The position numbers and the translations under genes are program-made. A DNA stretch of 64,000 nt from Actinobacteria bacterium OK074 (GTDB lineage: Bacteria; Actinomycetota; Actinomycetes; Streptomycetales; Streptomycetaceae), in the NCBI GenBank assembly GCA_001298575.1, contig LJCV01000198.1:1-64000 (forward strand). The letters run 5' to 3'. The notes beneath the pieces were generated by a model. It was not told the origin of the DNA, ran no database searches, and saw only the letters and a list, made by a program, of their open reading frames with translations. Position 1 is the first letter of the stretch, and each line of letters starts with the position of its first letter. Shown one piece after another: positions 50,829-59,172 of the stretch.

Positions 50829-51236
50829 GTGTACGGCGACGCAGCGACCATCCGCAGGATCCTCACGGAGACGGGCGACACCTGGGCGGTCGTCGGCCTG
50901 TCCACGAACCCGGGCCGGGCCGCGTACGGCGTGGCGGCCGTCCTGCAACGGTTCGGCAAGCGGGTCGTGCCGGTCCATCCGAAGGCGGAGACGGTCCACG
51001 GCGAGCAGGGCTACCCCTCGCTGGCGGCGATCCCCTTCCCGGTGGACGTGGTGGACGTCTTCGTCAACAGCGACCTCGCGGGCCCGGTCGCCGACGAGGC
51101 CGTCGCGATCGGCGCCAAGGCGGTCTGGTTCCAGCTCGGTGTGATCGACGAGGCGGCGTACGACCGTACCCGGGCGGCGGGCCTGGAGATGACCATGGAC
51201 CGCTGCCCGGCGATCGAGATACCGCTGCTGGACTGA
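50829..51236 (+). CDS. CoA-binding domain protein
   Basis: A 135-residue Rossmann-fold protein of the CoA_binding_2 family (YccU-like). It contains TWAVVGLSTNPGRAAYGVAAVLQRFGKRVVPVHP, the family nucleotide-binding motif, then VDVVDVFVNSDLAGPVADEAVAIGAKAVWFQLGV and the closing GLEMTMDRCPAIE. Related to the N-terminal domain of acyl-CoA synthetases (ADP-forming). The cellular role is unknown. AAGGAG precedes the GTG start. Confidence 0.9.
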   Translation: MYGDAATIRRILTETGDTWAVVGLSTNPGRAAYGVAAVLQRFGKRVVPVHPKAETVHGEQGYPSLAAIPFPVDVVDVFVNSDLAGPVADEAVAIGAKAVWFQLGVIDEAAYDRTRAAGLEMTMDRCPAIEIPLLD

Positions 51237-51266
51237 CCGGCCGGCGGGCCGCCGGGGGCCGCTCGG

Positions 51267-52127
51267 TCAGCGGGCCAGGCGGCCGAGGAGCGAGGACGCC
51301 GAGGCGATGCCCAGGGCCGCCGCCAGGACCAGGACGCCGTAGTCGAGGGGCAGGTCGGCGGGGGTGCCGAGGAGGAGGCCGCGCAGCGCGTCCACCTGGT
51401 GGCTCAACGGGTTGATCTTGCTGATGACTTGGAGCCAGCCCGGCATCAGCGTCACCGGGTACAGGGCGTTGGAGCCGAAGAACAGCGGCATGGTGATCGC
51501 CTGGCCGATGCCCATCAGGCGGTCGCGGGTGAGCACGATGCCCGCGATGGTCATCGACAGGCAGGAGAAGAACGCCGAGCCCAGCACCACCGCGACCGCG
51601 ACTCCCAGCAGCCGCAGGGGATTCCAGGTCATCCCGACCCCGAGCAGCGCCGCGATGACGATCACCACGACCGCCTGCACCAGCGCCTTCACCCCCGCCG
51701 CGAACGCCTTGCCGGTGATGAGGGCGGCGCGGGGGGTCGGGGTGACGAGCAGCTTGGTGAGGATGCCCGCGTCACGCTCCCAGATGATCTGGATGCCGTA
51801 GAAGATGGCGATGAACATCGCGGACTGGGCGATGATGCCGGGCGCCAGGTAGTCGAGGTAGGGGACGCTGCCGGTCGGGATGGCGTGGAGTTTGGTGAAG
51901 GTCTCCCCGAAGATCAGCAGCCACAGGGCGGGTTGGACCGCGCGGGTGTACAACTCGGTGCGGTCGTGGCGGAGTTTCTGCAGCTCGACCACGCACATCG
52001 CGCCGACGCGGGCGGGCAGCACCCGCCAACCGGTGCGCGCCCGGGGCGGGGTGACCAGCAGGCCGAGGTCCGCGACTGCCACCGGTTCAGCCGACCCGGG
52101 TCGCGGTACGGCGGGTGCTTCGGACAT
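51267..52127 (-). CDS. DrrB-type ABC transporter permease
   Basis: A 286-residue ABC-2 permease with about six membrane helices. It contains the family stretch RNRTEL-like RHDRTELYTRAVQPALWLLIFGETF and the signature FFGSNALYPVTLMPGWLQVISKINPLSHQVDALRG near 220-255. ATG 52127 has AAGGAGA eight bases upstream. The start lies within the end of the ATPase gene (41-bp overlap). It forms an export pump for a lipophilic drug with the DrrA-like ATPase, as in daunorubicin resistance systems. Confidence 0.88.
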   Translation of the reverse strand: MSEAPAVPRPGSAEPVAVADLGLLVTPPRARTGWRVLPARVGAMCVVELQKLRHDRTELYTRAVQPALWLLIFGETFTKLHAIPTGSVPYLDYLAPGIIAQSAMFIAIFYGIQIIWERDAGILTKLLVTPTPRAALITGKAFAAGVKALVQAVVVIVIAALLGVGMTWNPLRLLGVAVAVVLGSAFFSCLSMTIAGIVLTRDRLMGIGQAITMPLFFGSNALYPVTLMPGWLQVISKINPLSHQVDALRGLLLGTPADLPLDYGVLVLAAALGIASASSLLGRLAR

Positions 52128-53034
52128 CGCGGAAGTCTCCTTGGTCGTCGAGTCCACTGCCCGCCACGACCCGGAAGACGTCCTCCAGGGTGGGCAACGG
52201 GCCTTCGCCGCCGAGCCGTTCACGCAGACCGGACCTCAACTCCTCCGGGGTGCCCAGGGCTCGGATGCGGCCGCGGTGCATGAGGGCGACCCGGTCGCAG
52301 TACTGGTCGGCCTCGTCCATGTAGTGCGTGGTCACCAGGACGGTCATCCCGGTCGCCTCGCGTACGGCGTTGATGTGCTCCCAGACGTTGGTGCGGGCGA
52401 TGGGGTCCAGGCCGATCGTGGGTTCGTCGAGGATCAGCAGCCGGGGCGCGCTGACCAGGGCCTGGGCGAGTTCGAGGCGGCGGACCATGCCGCCGGAGTA
52501 CGTCTTCGCCAGCCGGTCGGCCGCCTCGGTGAGGTCGACCGCGGTGAGCGCCTGCTGGACGCGTTCGGCGCGTTCGTGGCGCGGGACGTCGAAGACGCGG
52601 GCGAACAGAGCGACGTTCTCCCGCCCGGTCAGCCCGGCGTCGGCGGACAGCTGCTGCGGCACGTAGCCGAGCAGCCGGCGGACGGGCATGCGCTCGCGGG
52701 CCGCGTCGTGTCCGAAGACGCGGACCATGCCGGAGGGGACCGGCAGGAGTGTGGTGATGCAGCGGATCGCGGTGGTCTTGCCCGCGCCGTTCGGGCCGAG
52801 CAGTCCGAAGACCTCGCCGTCGGCCACGGACAGGTCGAGCCCGTCGACGGCGGTGGTCTCGCCGAAGGCGTAGCGGAGGCCGGCGCAGGACACGGCGAGG
52901 GGGGTGTCGGCCGGGGCTGTGGCGGAGGTGGGGGCTGTGGCAGTGGCGGGGTCGGGCTCGTCTGCCGCGCCGGGGTCGCGGTCGGGTGCGCTGTCGAGAT
53001 CGCTGTCGGACTCGCCGGACACGTTCGTCGTCAT
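52087..53034 (-). CDS. DrrA-type ABC transporter ATP-binding protein
   Basis: A 315-residue ATPase. Walker A is GPNGAGKT (near 80), the signature YSGGMVRRLELAQALV and Walker B LLILDEPTIGLDP follow. The DrrA-specific C-terminal extension LGTPEELRSGLRERLGGEGPLPTLEDVF is present. An acidic Ala/Pro/Asp-rich N-terminus of about 40 residues precedes the domain. It is cotranscribed with the MarR gene four bases upstream and the permease downstream. Confidence 0.9.
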   Translation of the reverse strand: MTTNVSGESDSDLDSAPDRDPGAADEPDPATATAPTSATAPADTPLAVSCAGLRYAFGETTAVDGLDLSVADGEVFGLLGPNGAGKTTAIRCITTLLPVPSGMVRVFGHDAARERMPVRRLLGYVPQQLSADAGLTGRENVALFARVFDVPRHERAERVQQALTAVDLTEAADRLAKTYSGGMVRRLELAQALVSAPRLLILDEPTIGLDPIARTNVWEHINAVREATGMTVLVTTHYMDEADQYCDRVALMHRGRIRALGTPEELRSGLRERLGGEGPLPTLEDVFRVVAGSGLDDQGDFRDVRSTRRTATRVG

Positions 53035-53038
53035 GTCG

Positions 53039-53494
53039 TCATGTCTCCTCGGCCTCCTCGTGCAGGTTCGCGGCCAGCTTGCGCAGGGCCGGCAGTGCCG
53101 CTTCCAGTGCCGTTCGCTCGGCCTCGTCCAGACGGGCCACCTGGCGGCGGACGAGGGCGGCGCGCCGCTGTTCCCAGTCGCGCAGCCTCGTCTTGGCCGC
53201 CGGGGTGGGCAGCAGCCGGGCGGCCCGCCGGTCGGCGGGGTCCGTCTCGCGGATCAGATAGCCGTCCCGGGCCAGCTGGTTGACCAGCGTCGAGACCGAG
53301 TTCCCCGCGAGATACAGGAACTTGGCCGCGTCCGAGACACCGATGCCGGGCCGGGCGTCCAGCAGCCGCAACAGGTCCACCTCCGCGCCGCGCAGCCGCG
53401 GTCCGGTGGTGTTGCTGCGCAGGCTTCGGCGGATGAGGCGCTGGACGGCGGCGAGGGTGTCCGCGAGAGCTTCGGGGAAGCGTTCTGACTCCAC
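53039..53494 (-). CDS. MarR family regulator of the DrrAB-type operon
   Basis: A 151-residue winged-helix regulator. DAAKFLYLAGNSVSTLVNQLARDGYLIRETDPADRRAARLLPT contains the recognition helix and the conserved DxR of the wing. It is likely a repressor released by the exported drug, since it is first in the operon with the pump. The GTG at 53494 sits six bases after TACCGT, a plausible -10 of a leaderless transcript. The palindrome at 53508-53520 is a candidate operator. Confidence 0.85.
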   Translation of the reverse strand: MESERFPEALADTLAAVQRLIRRSLRSNTTGPRLRGAEVDLLRLLDARPGIGVSDAAKFLYLAGNSVSTLVNQLARDGYLIRETDPADRRAARLLPTPAAKTRLRDWEQRRAALVRRQVARLDEAERTALEAALPALRKLAANLHEEAEET

Positions 53495-53507
53495 GTTTTG
53501 ACGGTAG

Positions 53508-53520
53508 CTCTTTATCAGAG
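53508..53520 (-). promoter_or_regulatory. Candidate MarR operator
   Basis: CTCTTTATCAGAG has 4-bp perfect arms around TTATC and lies 14 bp upstream of the MarR start, just next to its -10 box. Autoregulation is inferred. Confidence 0.35.
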
Positions 53521-53667
53521 GTAACCGTGGAAAGGGCGGGTCAAGAGCGGGGTGTTTGTACGTACAGAGTCGCCGTCGGGGGTGGGGCTGGTGGTGCGTT
53601 GGCGGGTGCGGGCCGTGTGTGGCTGGGCGCGCCCGCGCGGCGGAGCCGCACAATGTCACAGCCCCGC

Positions 53668-53681
53668 GCCCCTATCGGGGC
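53668..53681 (-). terminator. Terminator of the CDF transporter gene
   Basis: GCCCC and GGGGC pair around TATC ten bases after the transporter's stop codon. The neighbouring 53521-53667 gap shows nothing else. Confidence 0.5.
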
Positions 53682-53690
53682 TTCGCCCCT

Positions 53691-54737
53691 CTAGTGGGCG
53701 TGCGGCTCTTCTCGGTGTACCGGGCCGTGCGGGGACTCGCAGTGGCCTGCGTGGTCGGGTTGGGGCCAGTCGGTCGGGAGTGCTGCACGGACCTGGAGGA
53801 GTTGGTCCGGGACGTGGTCGACCTGGAGGGTGGTGTGGGTGATGGCGTAATCGTCGCGCAGGAGGCGTTCCAGGCCGCGGCGGACCTCGTGGCAGTCGCC
53901 GCCCGGTTCGACCAGGACGTGCGCGGAGAGGGCGGACTGGCCGGAGGTGATCTGCCAGACGTGCAGGTCGTGCACCTCGACGACGGCGGACTCGGCGACG
54001 AGCCGGTCACCGAGGGCGTCCGGGTCGACGTCGGCGGGCGCGGCCTCCAGGAAGATCCGCCCGGACTCGCGCAGCAGCCCGTATCCGGCGCGCACCATCA
54101 GCGCGACGACCACGAGCGTGGCGATGGGGTCGGCCCGTTCGAAGCCCGTGAGGACGACGACCAGCGCGGCGACGGCGGTGCCGATGAACGCGAACAGGTC
54201 GTTGAGGACGTGCTGGTAGGCGCCCTCGACGTTGAGCGAGGTCCGGTTGGCCTTGGACAGGCACCAGGCGGCCAGCACGTTGACGGCGATGCCCGCGAGC
54301 GCGGTGACCAGCATCAGGCCGCCCTCCACCGCGGAGGGGTGGATCAGCCGGCGTACGGCCTCGTAGGCGAGCCAGGCGCCCAGGAGCAGCAGGGTGAGGC
54401 CGTTGGCCTGGGCGGAGAGGATCTCGGCGCGCTTGAGCCCGTAGGTGAAGCCGCCGCGGGCGGGGCGCGCGGCGAGCCGCATGGCGACGAGAGCGAGCAC
54501 GATCGACGCGGCGTCGGTGAGCATGTGCGCGGCGTCGGAGATGAGCGCGAGGGAGCCGGCGACGATACCGACGACGACCTCGGCCGCCATGAACACCGTG
54601 ATGAGGGTCAGCGCGATGCCCAGCCAGCGGCGGTCGGCGTCCAGCGTCACGCCGTGGGAGTGACCCGCGTGGCCGCCGTGACCGTCGCCGTGCGCGTGCT
54701 CGTCGTGCTCGTCGTGCTCGTGACCCTGGTTGCTCAT
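53691..54737 (-). CDS. Cation diffusion facilitator (CzcD/ZitB-like)
   Basis: A 348-residue CDF exporter. The His-rich N-terminus (HEHDEHDEHAHGDGHGGHAGHSHG) and a shorter His-rich C-terminus can bind Zn2+ or similar ions. Six membrane helices follow, with the helix II/V metal sites SDAAHMLTD and AYQHVLNDLFA (HxxxD in both). The soluble C-terminal domain has VHDLHVWQITSG. ATG 54737 has GGGGGAAGG upstream. It most likely exports Zn, Co or Cd. Promoter elements upstream are not clear. Confidence 0.92.
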   Translation of the reverse strand: MSNQGHEHDEHDEHAHGDGHGGHAGHSHGVTLDADRRWLGIALTLITVFMAAEVVVGIVAGSLALISDAAHMLTDAASIVLALVAMRLAARPARGGFTYGLKRAEILSAQANGLTLLLLGAWLAYEAVRRLIHPSAVEGGLMLVTALAGIAVNVLAAWCLSKANRTSLNVEGAYQHVLNDLFAFIGTAVAALVVVLTGFERADPIATLVVVALMVRAGYGLLRESGRIFLEAAPADVDPDALGDRLVAESAVVEVHDLHVWQITSGQSALSAHVLVEPGGDCHEVRRGLERLLRDDYAITHTTLQVDHVPDQLLQVRAALPTDWPQPDHAGHCESPHGPVHREEPHAH

Positions 54738-54948
54738 ATTCGGATGCCTTCCCCCTCGCAACGGGTGCCTCGCCCGAAGTGAAACGCATCCCGGGGCCGA
54801 TCGCCAAAGGCTGCACCGGTGACCGTTGTCATCTCCGATAGCACCTCGTTGACCTGCGCAAACGTCAGGCGTTCGCGGATGTGCGGGTGAGCGGGGAGCA
54901 GATGTGCGGGCGGGCGGCCGGGGGCGCGGGGAAGCCGGAGCCGGAGTG

Positions 54949-55626
54949 TCAGTCCGTCCCGCTACATCGCTCGGTGTAGCGGGCGACCAGGTCGCGCCAT
55001 CCGGCCTCCAGCCGCTCCATGCTCATGTTCCGGCGGGTGAGGAGGTGGTCGGCGAGGGCGGTGTCCAGGGAGCCGAGGAGGATGTGGGCGGTGACTTCGA
55101 CGTCGCCCTCCACCGCGATCTGGCGCAGCAGCATGCAGACGTGGCTGAGCCGCAGACCGTACGCCGGGATCGCGCGGCGGCGGGGGGCGTCGGCGTGGGC
55201 GGCCAGGTAGAGGTCCCGGTGGGCGTGTTCGTGGCGCAGCACCGCCGAGCCGAAGGCGCGCAGCCGGTCCAGGGCGGGGACGCCGGGGCCGAGCGGGGGC
55301 GGGCCGGACAGGAACGCCGACTGGAGCTGCTGCTCGTGGTGGTCGAGCAGGGCCACGAAGAGCCCGATACGGTCACCGAACCGCCGGAAGACCGTCCCCT
55401 TGCCGACACCCGCGCCGACCGCCACGTCCTCCATGGTGACGTTGGCGACCCCGCGCTCGGCCACCAGCCAGGCGGCGACCTCCAGGAGGCGGATGCGGTT
55501 GCGGGCGGCGTCGGCCCGCAGCGGAGGGGCGGGAGAGCCGACGGTGACGGTCGGGGTGAGGGTGAGGTCCATCCGTCCGCCGAGGTCTTCCGGCGGCGCG
55601 GGAAAAGGCACGAGCGGCTCGGTCAT
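54949..55626 (-). CDS. TetR family regulator (paralogue of the regulator at 14033)
   Basis: A 225-residue TetR protein. The HTH is about residues 40-85 with TMEDVAVGAGVGKGTVFRRFGDRIGLFVALLDH. The later GPPPLGPG segment also occurs in the first TetR of the window, after which the ligand domains diverge. It is divergent from an NADPH-dependent FMN reductase, with two GGACC-type operators between. Likely a repressor of the reductase. Inducer unknown. Confidence 0.87.
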   Translation of the reverse strand: MTEPLVPFPAPPEDLGGRMDLTLTPTVTVGSPAPPLRADAARNRIRLLEVAAWLVAERGVANVTMEDVAVGAGVGKGTVFRRFGDRIGLFVALLDHHEQQLQSAFLSGPPPLGPGVPALDRLRAFGSAVLRHEHAHRDLYLAAHADAPRRRAIPAYGLRLSHVCMLLRQIAVEGDVEVTAHILLGSLDTALADHLLTRRNMSMERLEAGWRDLVARYTERCSGTD

Positions 55627-55657
55627 GGCTTCAGCCTAGCGCTCCACCAAGACAAGT

Positions 55658-55705
55658 GGACCGTGGTCCGTTTAGGTGATACAACTTTGAAACGGACCTC
55701 GGTCC
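55658..55705. promoter_or_regulatory. Paired TetR operators upstream of the FMN reductase
   Basis: GGACCGTGGTCC (55658-55669) and GGACCTCGGTCC (55694-55705) are palindromes with GGACC/GGTCC arms and 2-bp spacers, centres 36 bp apart. They occupy the divergent promoter region. The half site equals that of the operators at 13964-14016, but the spacer there is 3 bp. Confidence 0.6.
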
Positions 55706-55740
55706 GGTTGGCTTCTGATCACCTTCCTGGGAGTTTCACC

Positions 55741-56304
55741 ATGTCCGTACGCATCCTTGCGCTCGTCGGCAGCCTTCGCGCAGGCTCGCACAACCGCCAG
55801 CTCGCCGAGGCCGCCGTCAAGCACGCCCCCGAGGGCGTCGAGGTGGAGCTGTTCGAGGGCCTCGCCGACGTTCCGTTCTACAACGAGGACATCGACGTCG
55901 TCGACGCCGTCCCCGAGGCCGCCGCGAAGCTGCGCGCCAAGGCCGGCGAGGCCGACGCGTTCCTGCTCTTCTCCCCCGAGTACAACGGCACCATCCCGGC
56001 CGTCCTGAAGAACGCCATCGACTGGCTGTCCCGCCCGTACGGCGCCGGCGCGTTCTCGGGCAAGCCGACCGCCGTGGTCGGCACCGCGTTCGGCCAGTTC
56101 GGCGGCGTGTGGGCGCAGGACGAGACCCGCAAGGCCGCGGGCATCGCCGGTGCCACGATCCTGGAGGACGCCAAGCTGTCCATCCCCGGCTCCATCACCC
56201 GCTTCGCCGAGCTGCACCCGGCCGACGACTCCGAGGTCGTCGAGGGTCTGACCAAGGTCATCGCCCAGATCGCCGAGCAGGCGGGCGCCGGCGCCGCGGC
56301 CTGA
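55741..56304 (+). CDS. NADPH-dependent FMN reductase-like flavoprotein
   Basis: A 187-residue flavodoxin-fold protein. The FMN phosphate loop is ALVGSLRAGSHNRQLAEA (residues 7-24), and FSPEYNGTIPAVLKNAIDWLSRP is the family's second signature. It matches the NADPH-dependent FMN reductase/azoreductase/ChrR group, which reduces quinones, azo dyes or chromate. It is transcribed away from its TetR regulator. A strong hairpin starts 23 bp after the stop. Confidence 0.92.
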   Translation: MSVRILALVGSLRAGSHNRQLAEAAVKHAPEGVEVELFEGLADVPFYNEDIDVVDAVPEAAAKLRAKAGEADAFLLFSPEYNGTIPAVLKNAIDWLSRPYGAGAFSGKPTAVVGTAFGQFGGVWAQDETRKAAGIAGATILEDAKLSIPGSITRFAELHPADDSEVVEGLTKVIAQIAEQAGAGAAA

Positions 56305-56326
56305 CGCGGACGGACGAACAGTAGTC

Positions 56327-56364
56327 AACAAATGTGGGCCAACAACTGTTGGCCCACATTTGTT
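56327..56364. terminator. Perfect 18-bp-arm hairpin after the FMN reductase
   Basis: Bases 56327-56344 are the exact reverse complement of 56347-56364, leaving a two-base centre (AC). A T-rich run follows (TTTGTTT). It probably terminates the reductase transcript and also forms the first element of the inverted-repeat array upstream of the phosphate transporter. Confidence 0.65.
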
Positions 56365-56417
56365 TGCCAACACCGGTTGGCCTACGGGTGTTGGCCAACA
56401 ACTGTTTGCCAACACCC

Positions 56418-56428
56418 GTTCACCCACG
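56418..56428 (+). promoter_or_regulatory. PHO-box-like 11-mer upstream of the phosphate transporter
   Basis: GTTCACCCACG matches the PhoP repeat consensus G(G/T)TCAYYYR(G/C)G at all positions. The neighbouring 11-mers do not. GTTCACGCACC at 56508 is a weaker second match. A single repeat is weak evidence, but the target gene fits. Confidence 0.4.
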
Positions 56429-56583
56429 CCCGTTTGCCCCCAGCCGTCGGCCAACGCGTGTTGGCCAACAGGCGTAGGCCAACACCCCTCCCCCACCACC
56501 CACTCCCGTTCACGCACCGGACGCACGCCCTCCCTTCGCCTCCAGTTCGCTCCTCGTACGCCTTTGGTTGCTTGCCTTGAGAC

Positions 56584-57738
<1,155 letters not shown>

Positions 57739-57760
57739 CCAGCCAGGGAGAGTTCGCACC

Positions 57761-57994
57761 ATGAGCATCGACTGGACATCGCTCGGCCAGGTCGCCGCGG
57801 TGAGCATCGGCGTCACCGTCGCCGTGGTCGTCGTCTTCGCCCTCGGCGTGCTCGGCCTCGCCCAGGTCGAGACGGCGCGCGAGCACGAGGGCGGCTCCGC
57901 CACCCTCGGCTTCACCCAGGCCGGGGCCTGCTTCTTGGCCTGCGCGGCCGTGGTGGCGTACGGGATCTACCTGATCGTGCCGCAGTTCCACTGA
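57761..57994 (+). CDS. Small two-helix membrane protein cotranscribed with pit
   Basis: A 77-residue protein with two membrane helices (about 10-33 and 53-72) joined by a charged loop QVETAREHEGGSAT. It lies 22 bp after the phosphate transporter stop, with GGGAGAG at proper distance before the ATG. This small gene accompanies Pit transporters in Streptomyces as I recall. No function is known to me. Confidence 0.75.
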   Translation: MSIDWTSLGQVAAVSIGVTVAVVVVFALGVLGLAQVETAREHEGGSATLGFTQAGACFLACAAVVAYGIYLIVPQFH

Positions 57995-58028
57995 TCCACC
58001 GGCGCCACCCGGACCGGCCCCCGCACCG

Positions 58029-58423
58029 TCAGTCGTGCGGGGGCCGGTCCGTCAACCGGTGGTCGGCCAGGCTCAGGGCCTCGTCGACCACCCGGCGCAG
58101 ATGGCCGTCGCGGAGTGAATACACCACGCGGCGGCCTTCTTCGCGGGTGTTCACCAGTCCCGCGAGCCGCAGCCGGGCCAGGTGCCGGCTGACGGCGGGC
58201 CGGGCCGGGCCGCGCCGCACACCTCGGTCAGCGTCGAGACGTCGGCCTCGCCGCCGGTCAGCACGTGCAGGAGGGTCAGCCGGGTGCGGTCCGCGAGCAG
58301 CGCGAGCAGTTCGGCGGCGAGCGCGAACTGTTCCTCGTCCGGGGTGCGGGGGTGCTCCCGCCCGGCGCCGCCCGTGTGCGGCTGCGCATCCTTCGCAGGT
58401 GATAGGTGTATGCGTGCGCTCAT
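58029..58423 (-). pseudogene. ArsR/SmtB-family metal-sensing repressor, frameshifted
   Basis: Starting MSARIHLSPAKDAQ at 58423, the frame reads EEQFALAAELLALLADRTRLTLLHVLTGGEADVSTLTEVCGAARP, then loses the family. The HTH continues in another frame as AVSRHLARLRLAGLVNTREEGRRVVYSLRDGHLRRVVDEAL to the stop at 58029. The break coincides with three GGGCC copies (58197-58211). Removing one 5-bp copy restores an uninterrupted 129-residue NmtR/CmtR-like protein. The upstream half keeps the dimer helix, the downstream half the recognition helix and wing. It is either a true mutation, a phase-variable tract, or a sequence error. Confidence 0.75.
58197..58211. repeat. Three tandem GGGCC units causing the ArsR frameshift
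   Basis: GGGCC repeats exactly three times within the codons for the ArsR recognition helix. Two copies would keep the reading frame. The tract is prone to slippage. Confidence 0.8.
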
Positions 58424-58425
58424 AC
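58408..58425. promoter_or_regulatory. Candidate ArsR operator overlapping its own start
   Basis: GTATGCGTGCGCTCATAC has GTATG/CATAC arms with an 8-bp centre. It overlaps the ArsR start codon and faces the divergent small His-rich frame, as expected for a metal-responsive operator controlling both directions. Confidence 0.4.
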
Positions 58426-58484
58426 GCACATAACGGCGCCGTGGGCAGCACACGTCCACTCCCACACACCGGAAGGGGAACCCC

Positions 58485-58565
58485 GTGAGCGACCGGCACC
58501 ACGACCACAACCACGCACTGGCCCACCACACGACGGCACGGGCCCTGCCAACCCCCGCCCACTGA
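58485..58565 (+). CDS. 26-residue His-rich peptide, possible remnant of a CDF exporter
   Basis: A GTG start with GGAAGGGG six bases upstream opens a frame MSDRHHDHNHALAHHTTARA ending in TGA after 26 codons, with six His in the first 15 residues. It is divergent from the broken ArsR gene. His-rich N-termini of this kind begin CDF exporters that usually sit beside such regulators. The simplest view is that the exporter was deleted just after its first codons. A functional small metal-binding peptide is the alternative. Confidence 0.45.
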   Translation: MSDRHHDHNHALAHHTTARALPTPAH

Positions 58566-58583
58566 GCGGGAGTTGACGAAACG

Positions 58584-59141
58584 TCAGGCCACGCCGAGCC
58601 CTTCGAGCACCACCGCGCCCGGCAGTTCCGCGAACGCCTTGCCCGGCACCAGGAGTTTGCCCCGGCGCCGTCCGCTGCCGACCAGGACGTACGGCAGGTC
58701 GACGACGGCCGAGTCCACCAACACCGGCCAGTCGGCGGGCAGTCCAACGGGGGTGATGCCGCCGTACTCCATGCCGGTGAGTCCGGTCGCGGTGTCCATC
58801 GGGGCGAACGACGCCTTGCGGGCGCCGAGTTGGCGGCGGACGACGCCGTTGACGTCGACCCGCGTGGCGGACAGCACGACGCACGCGGCCAGGCTCGTCT
58901 CGCCGCCGCGCTTCCCGGCGACCACCACGCAGTTGGCGGACTGCTCCAGCAACTCCGGGCCGTAGTGCTCGACGAAGGTGGCGGTGTCGGCCCACTCCGG
59001 GTCGGTGTCGACGTAGACGATCTGGTCGGCGGGGACGTTGCCGCTCCAGTGGCGTACGGCGTCGGCGACCGGGCCGGTCAGTTCGTCGAGGCAGTCGGGT
59101 GCGGGCGTGGCGCGGTCGAAGTGTCCGATGGGTGGGCGCAT
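58584..59141 (-). CDS. YbaK/ProX-type aminoacyl-tRNA deacylase-like protein
   Basis: A 185-residue protein with the YbaK/EbsC fold. VVAGKRGGETSLAACVVLSATRVDVNGVVRRQLGARKASFAPMDTATGLTGMEYGGITPVGLP carries the conserved K-ARK and G-GITPxG motifs. Family members hydrolyse mischarged tRNAs in trans. The specific substrate is not predictable. No strong neighbour link is visible. Confidence 0.9.
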   Translation of the reverse strand: MRPPIGHFDRATPAPDCLDELTGPVADAVRHWSGNVPADQIVYVDTDPEWADTATFVEHYGPELLEQSANCVVVAGKRGGETSLAACVVLSATRVDVNGVVRRQLGARKASFAPMDTATGLTGMEYGGITPVGLPADWPVLVDSAVVDLPYVLVGSGRRRGKLLVPGKAFAELPGAVVLEGLGVA

Positions 59142-59172
59142 GACGGCACGTTAACAGCCGGGCGGCGGCCGT

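Larger units (their letters stand above)
56327..56485. repeat. Array of nine GCCAACA half sites in inverted pairs
   Basis: GCCAACA or its complement TGTTGGC occurs nine times in 147 bp (56338, 56347, 56366, 56389, 56394, 56408, 56459, 56464, 56478). Exact inverted repeats include ACGGGTGTTGGC/GCCAACACCCGT (56384-56395 and 56408-56419) and GTGTTGGCC/GGCCAACAC (56458-56466 and 56477-56485). The composition is clearly lower in GC than the flanks. No gene is convincing here. Confidence 0.75.

Noticed and set aside
56332..56580. Open frames across the GCCAACA array
   Set aside because: The translations are low-complexity and repeat-driven (Asn-Pro-Thr-Trp patterns) with no ribosome site. The DNA is better read as inverted repeats.
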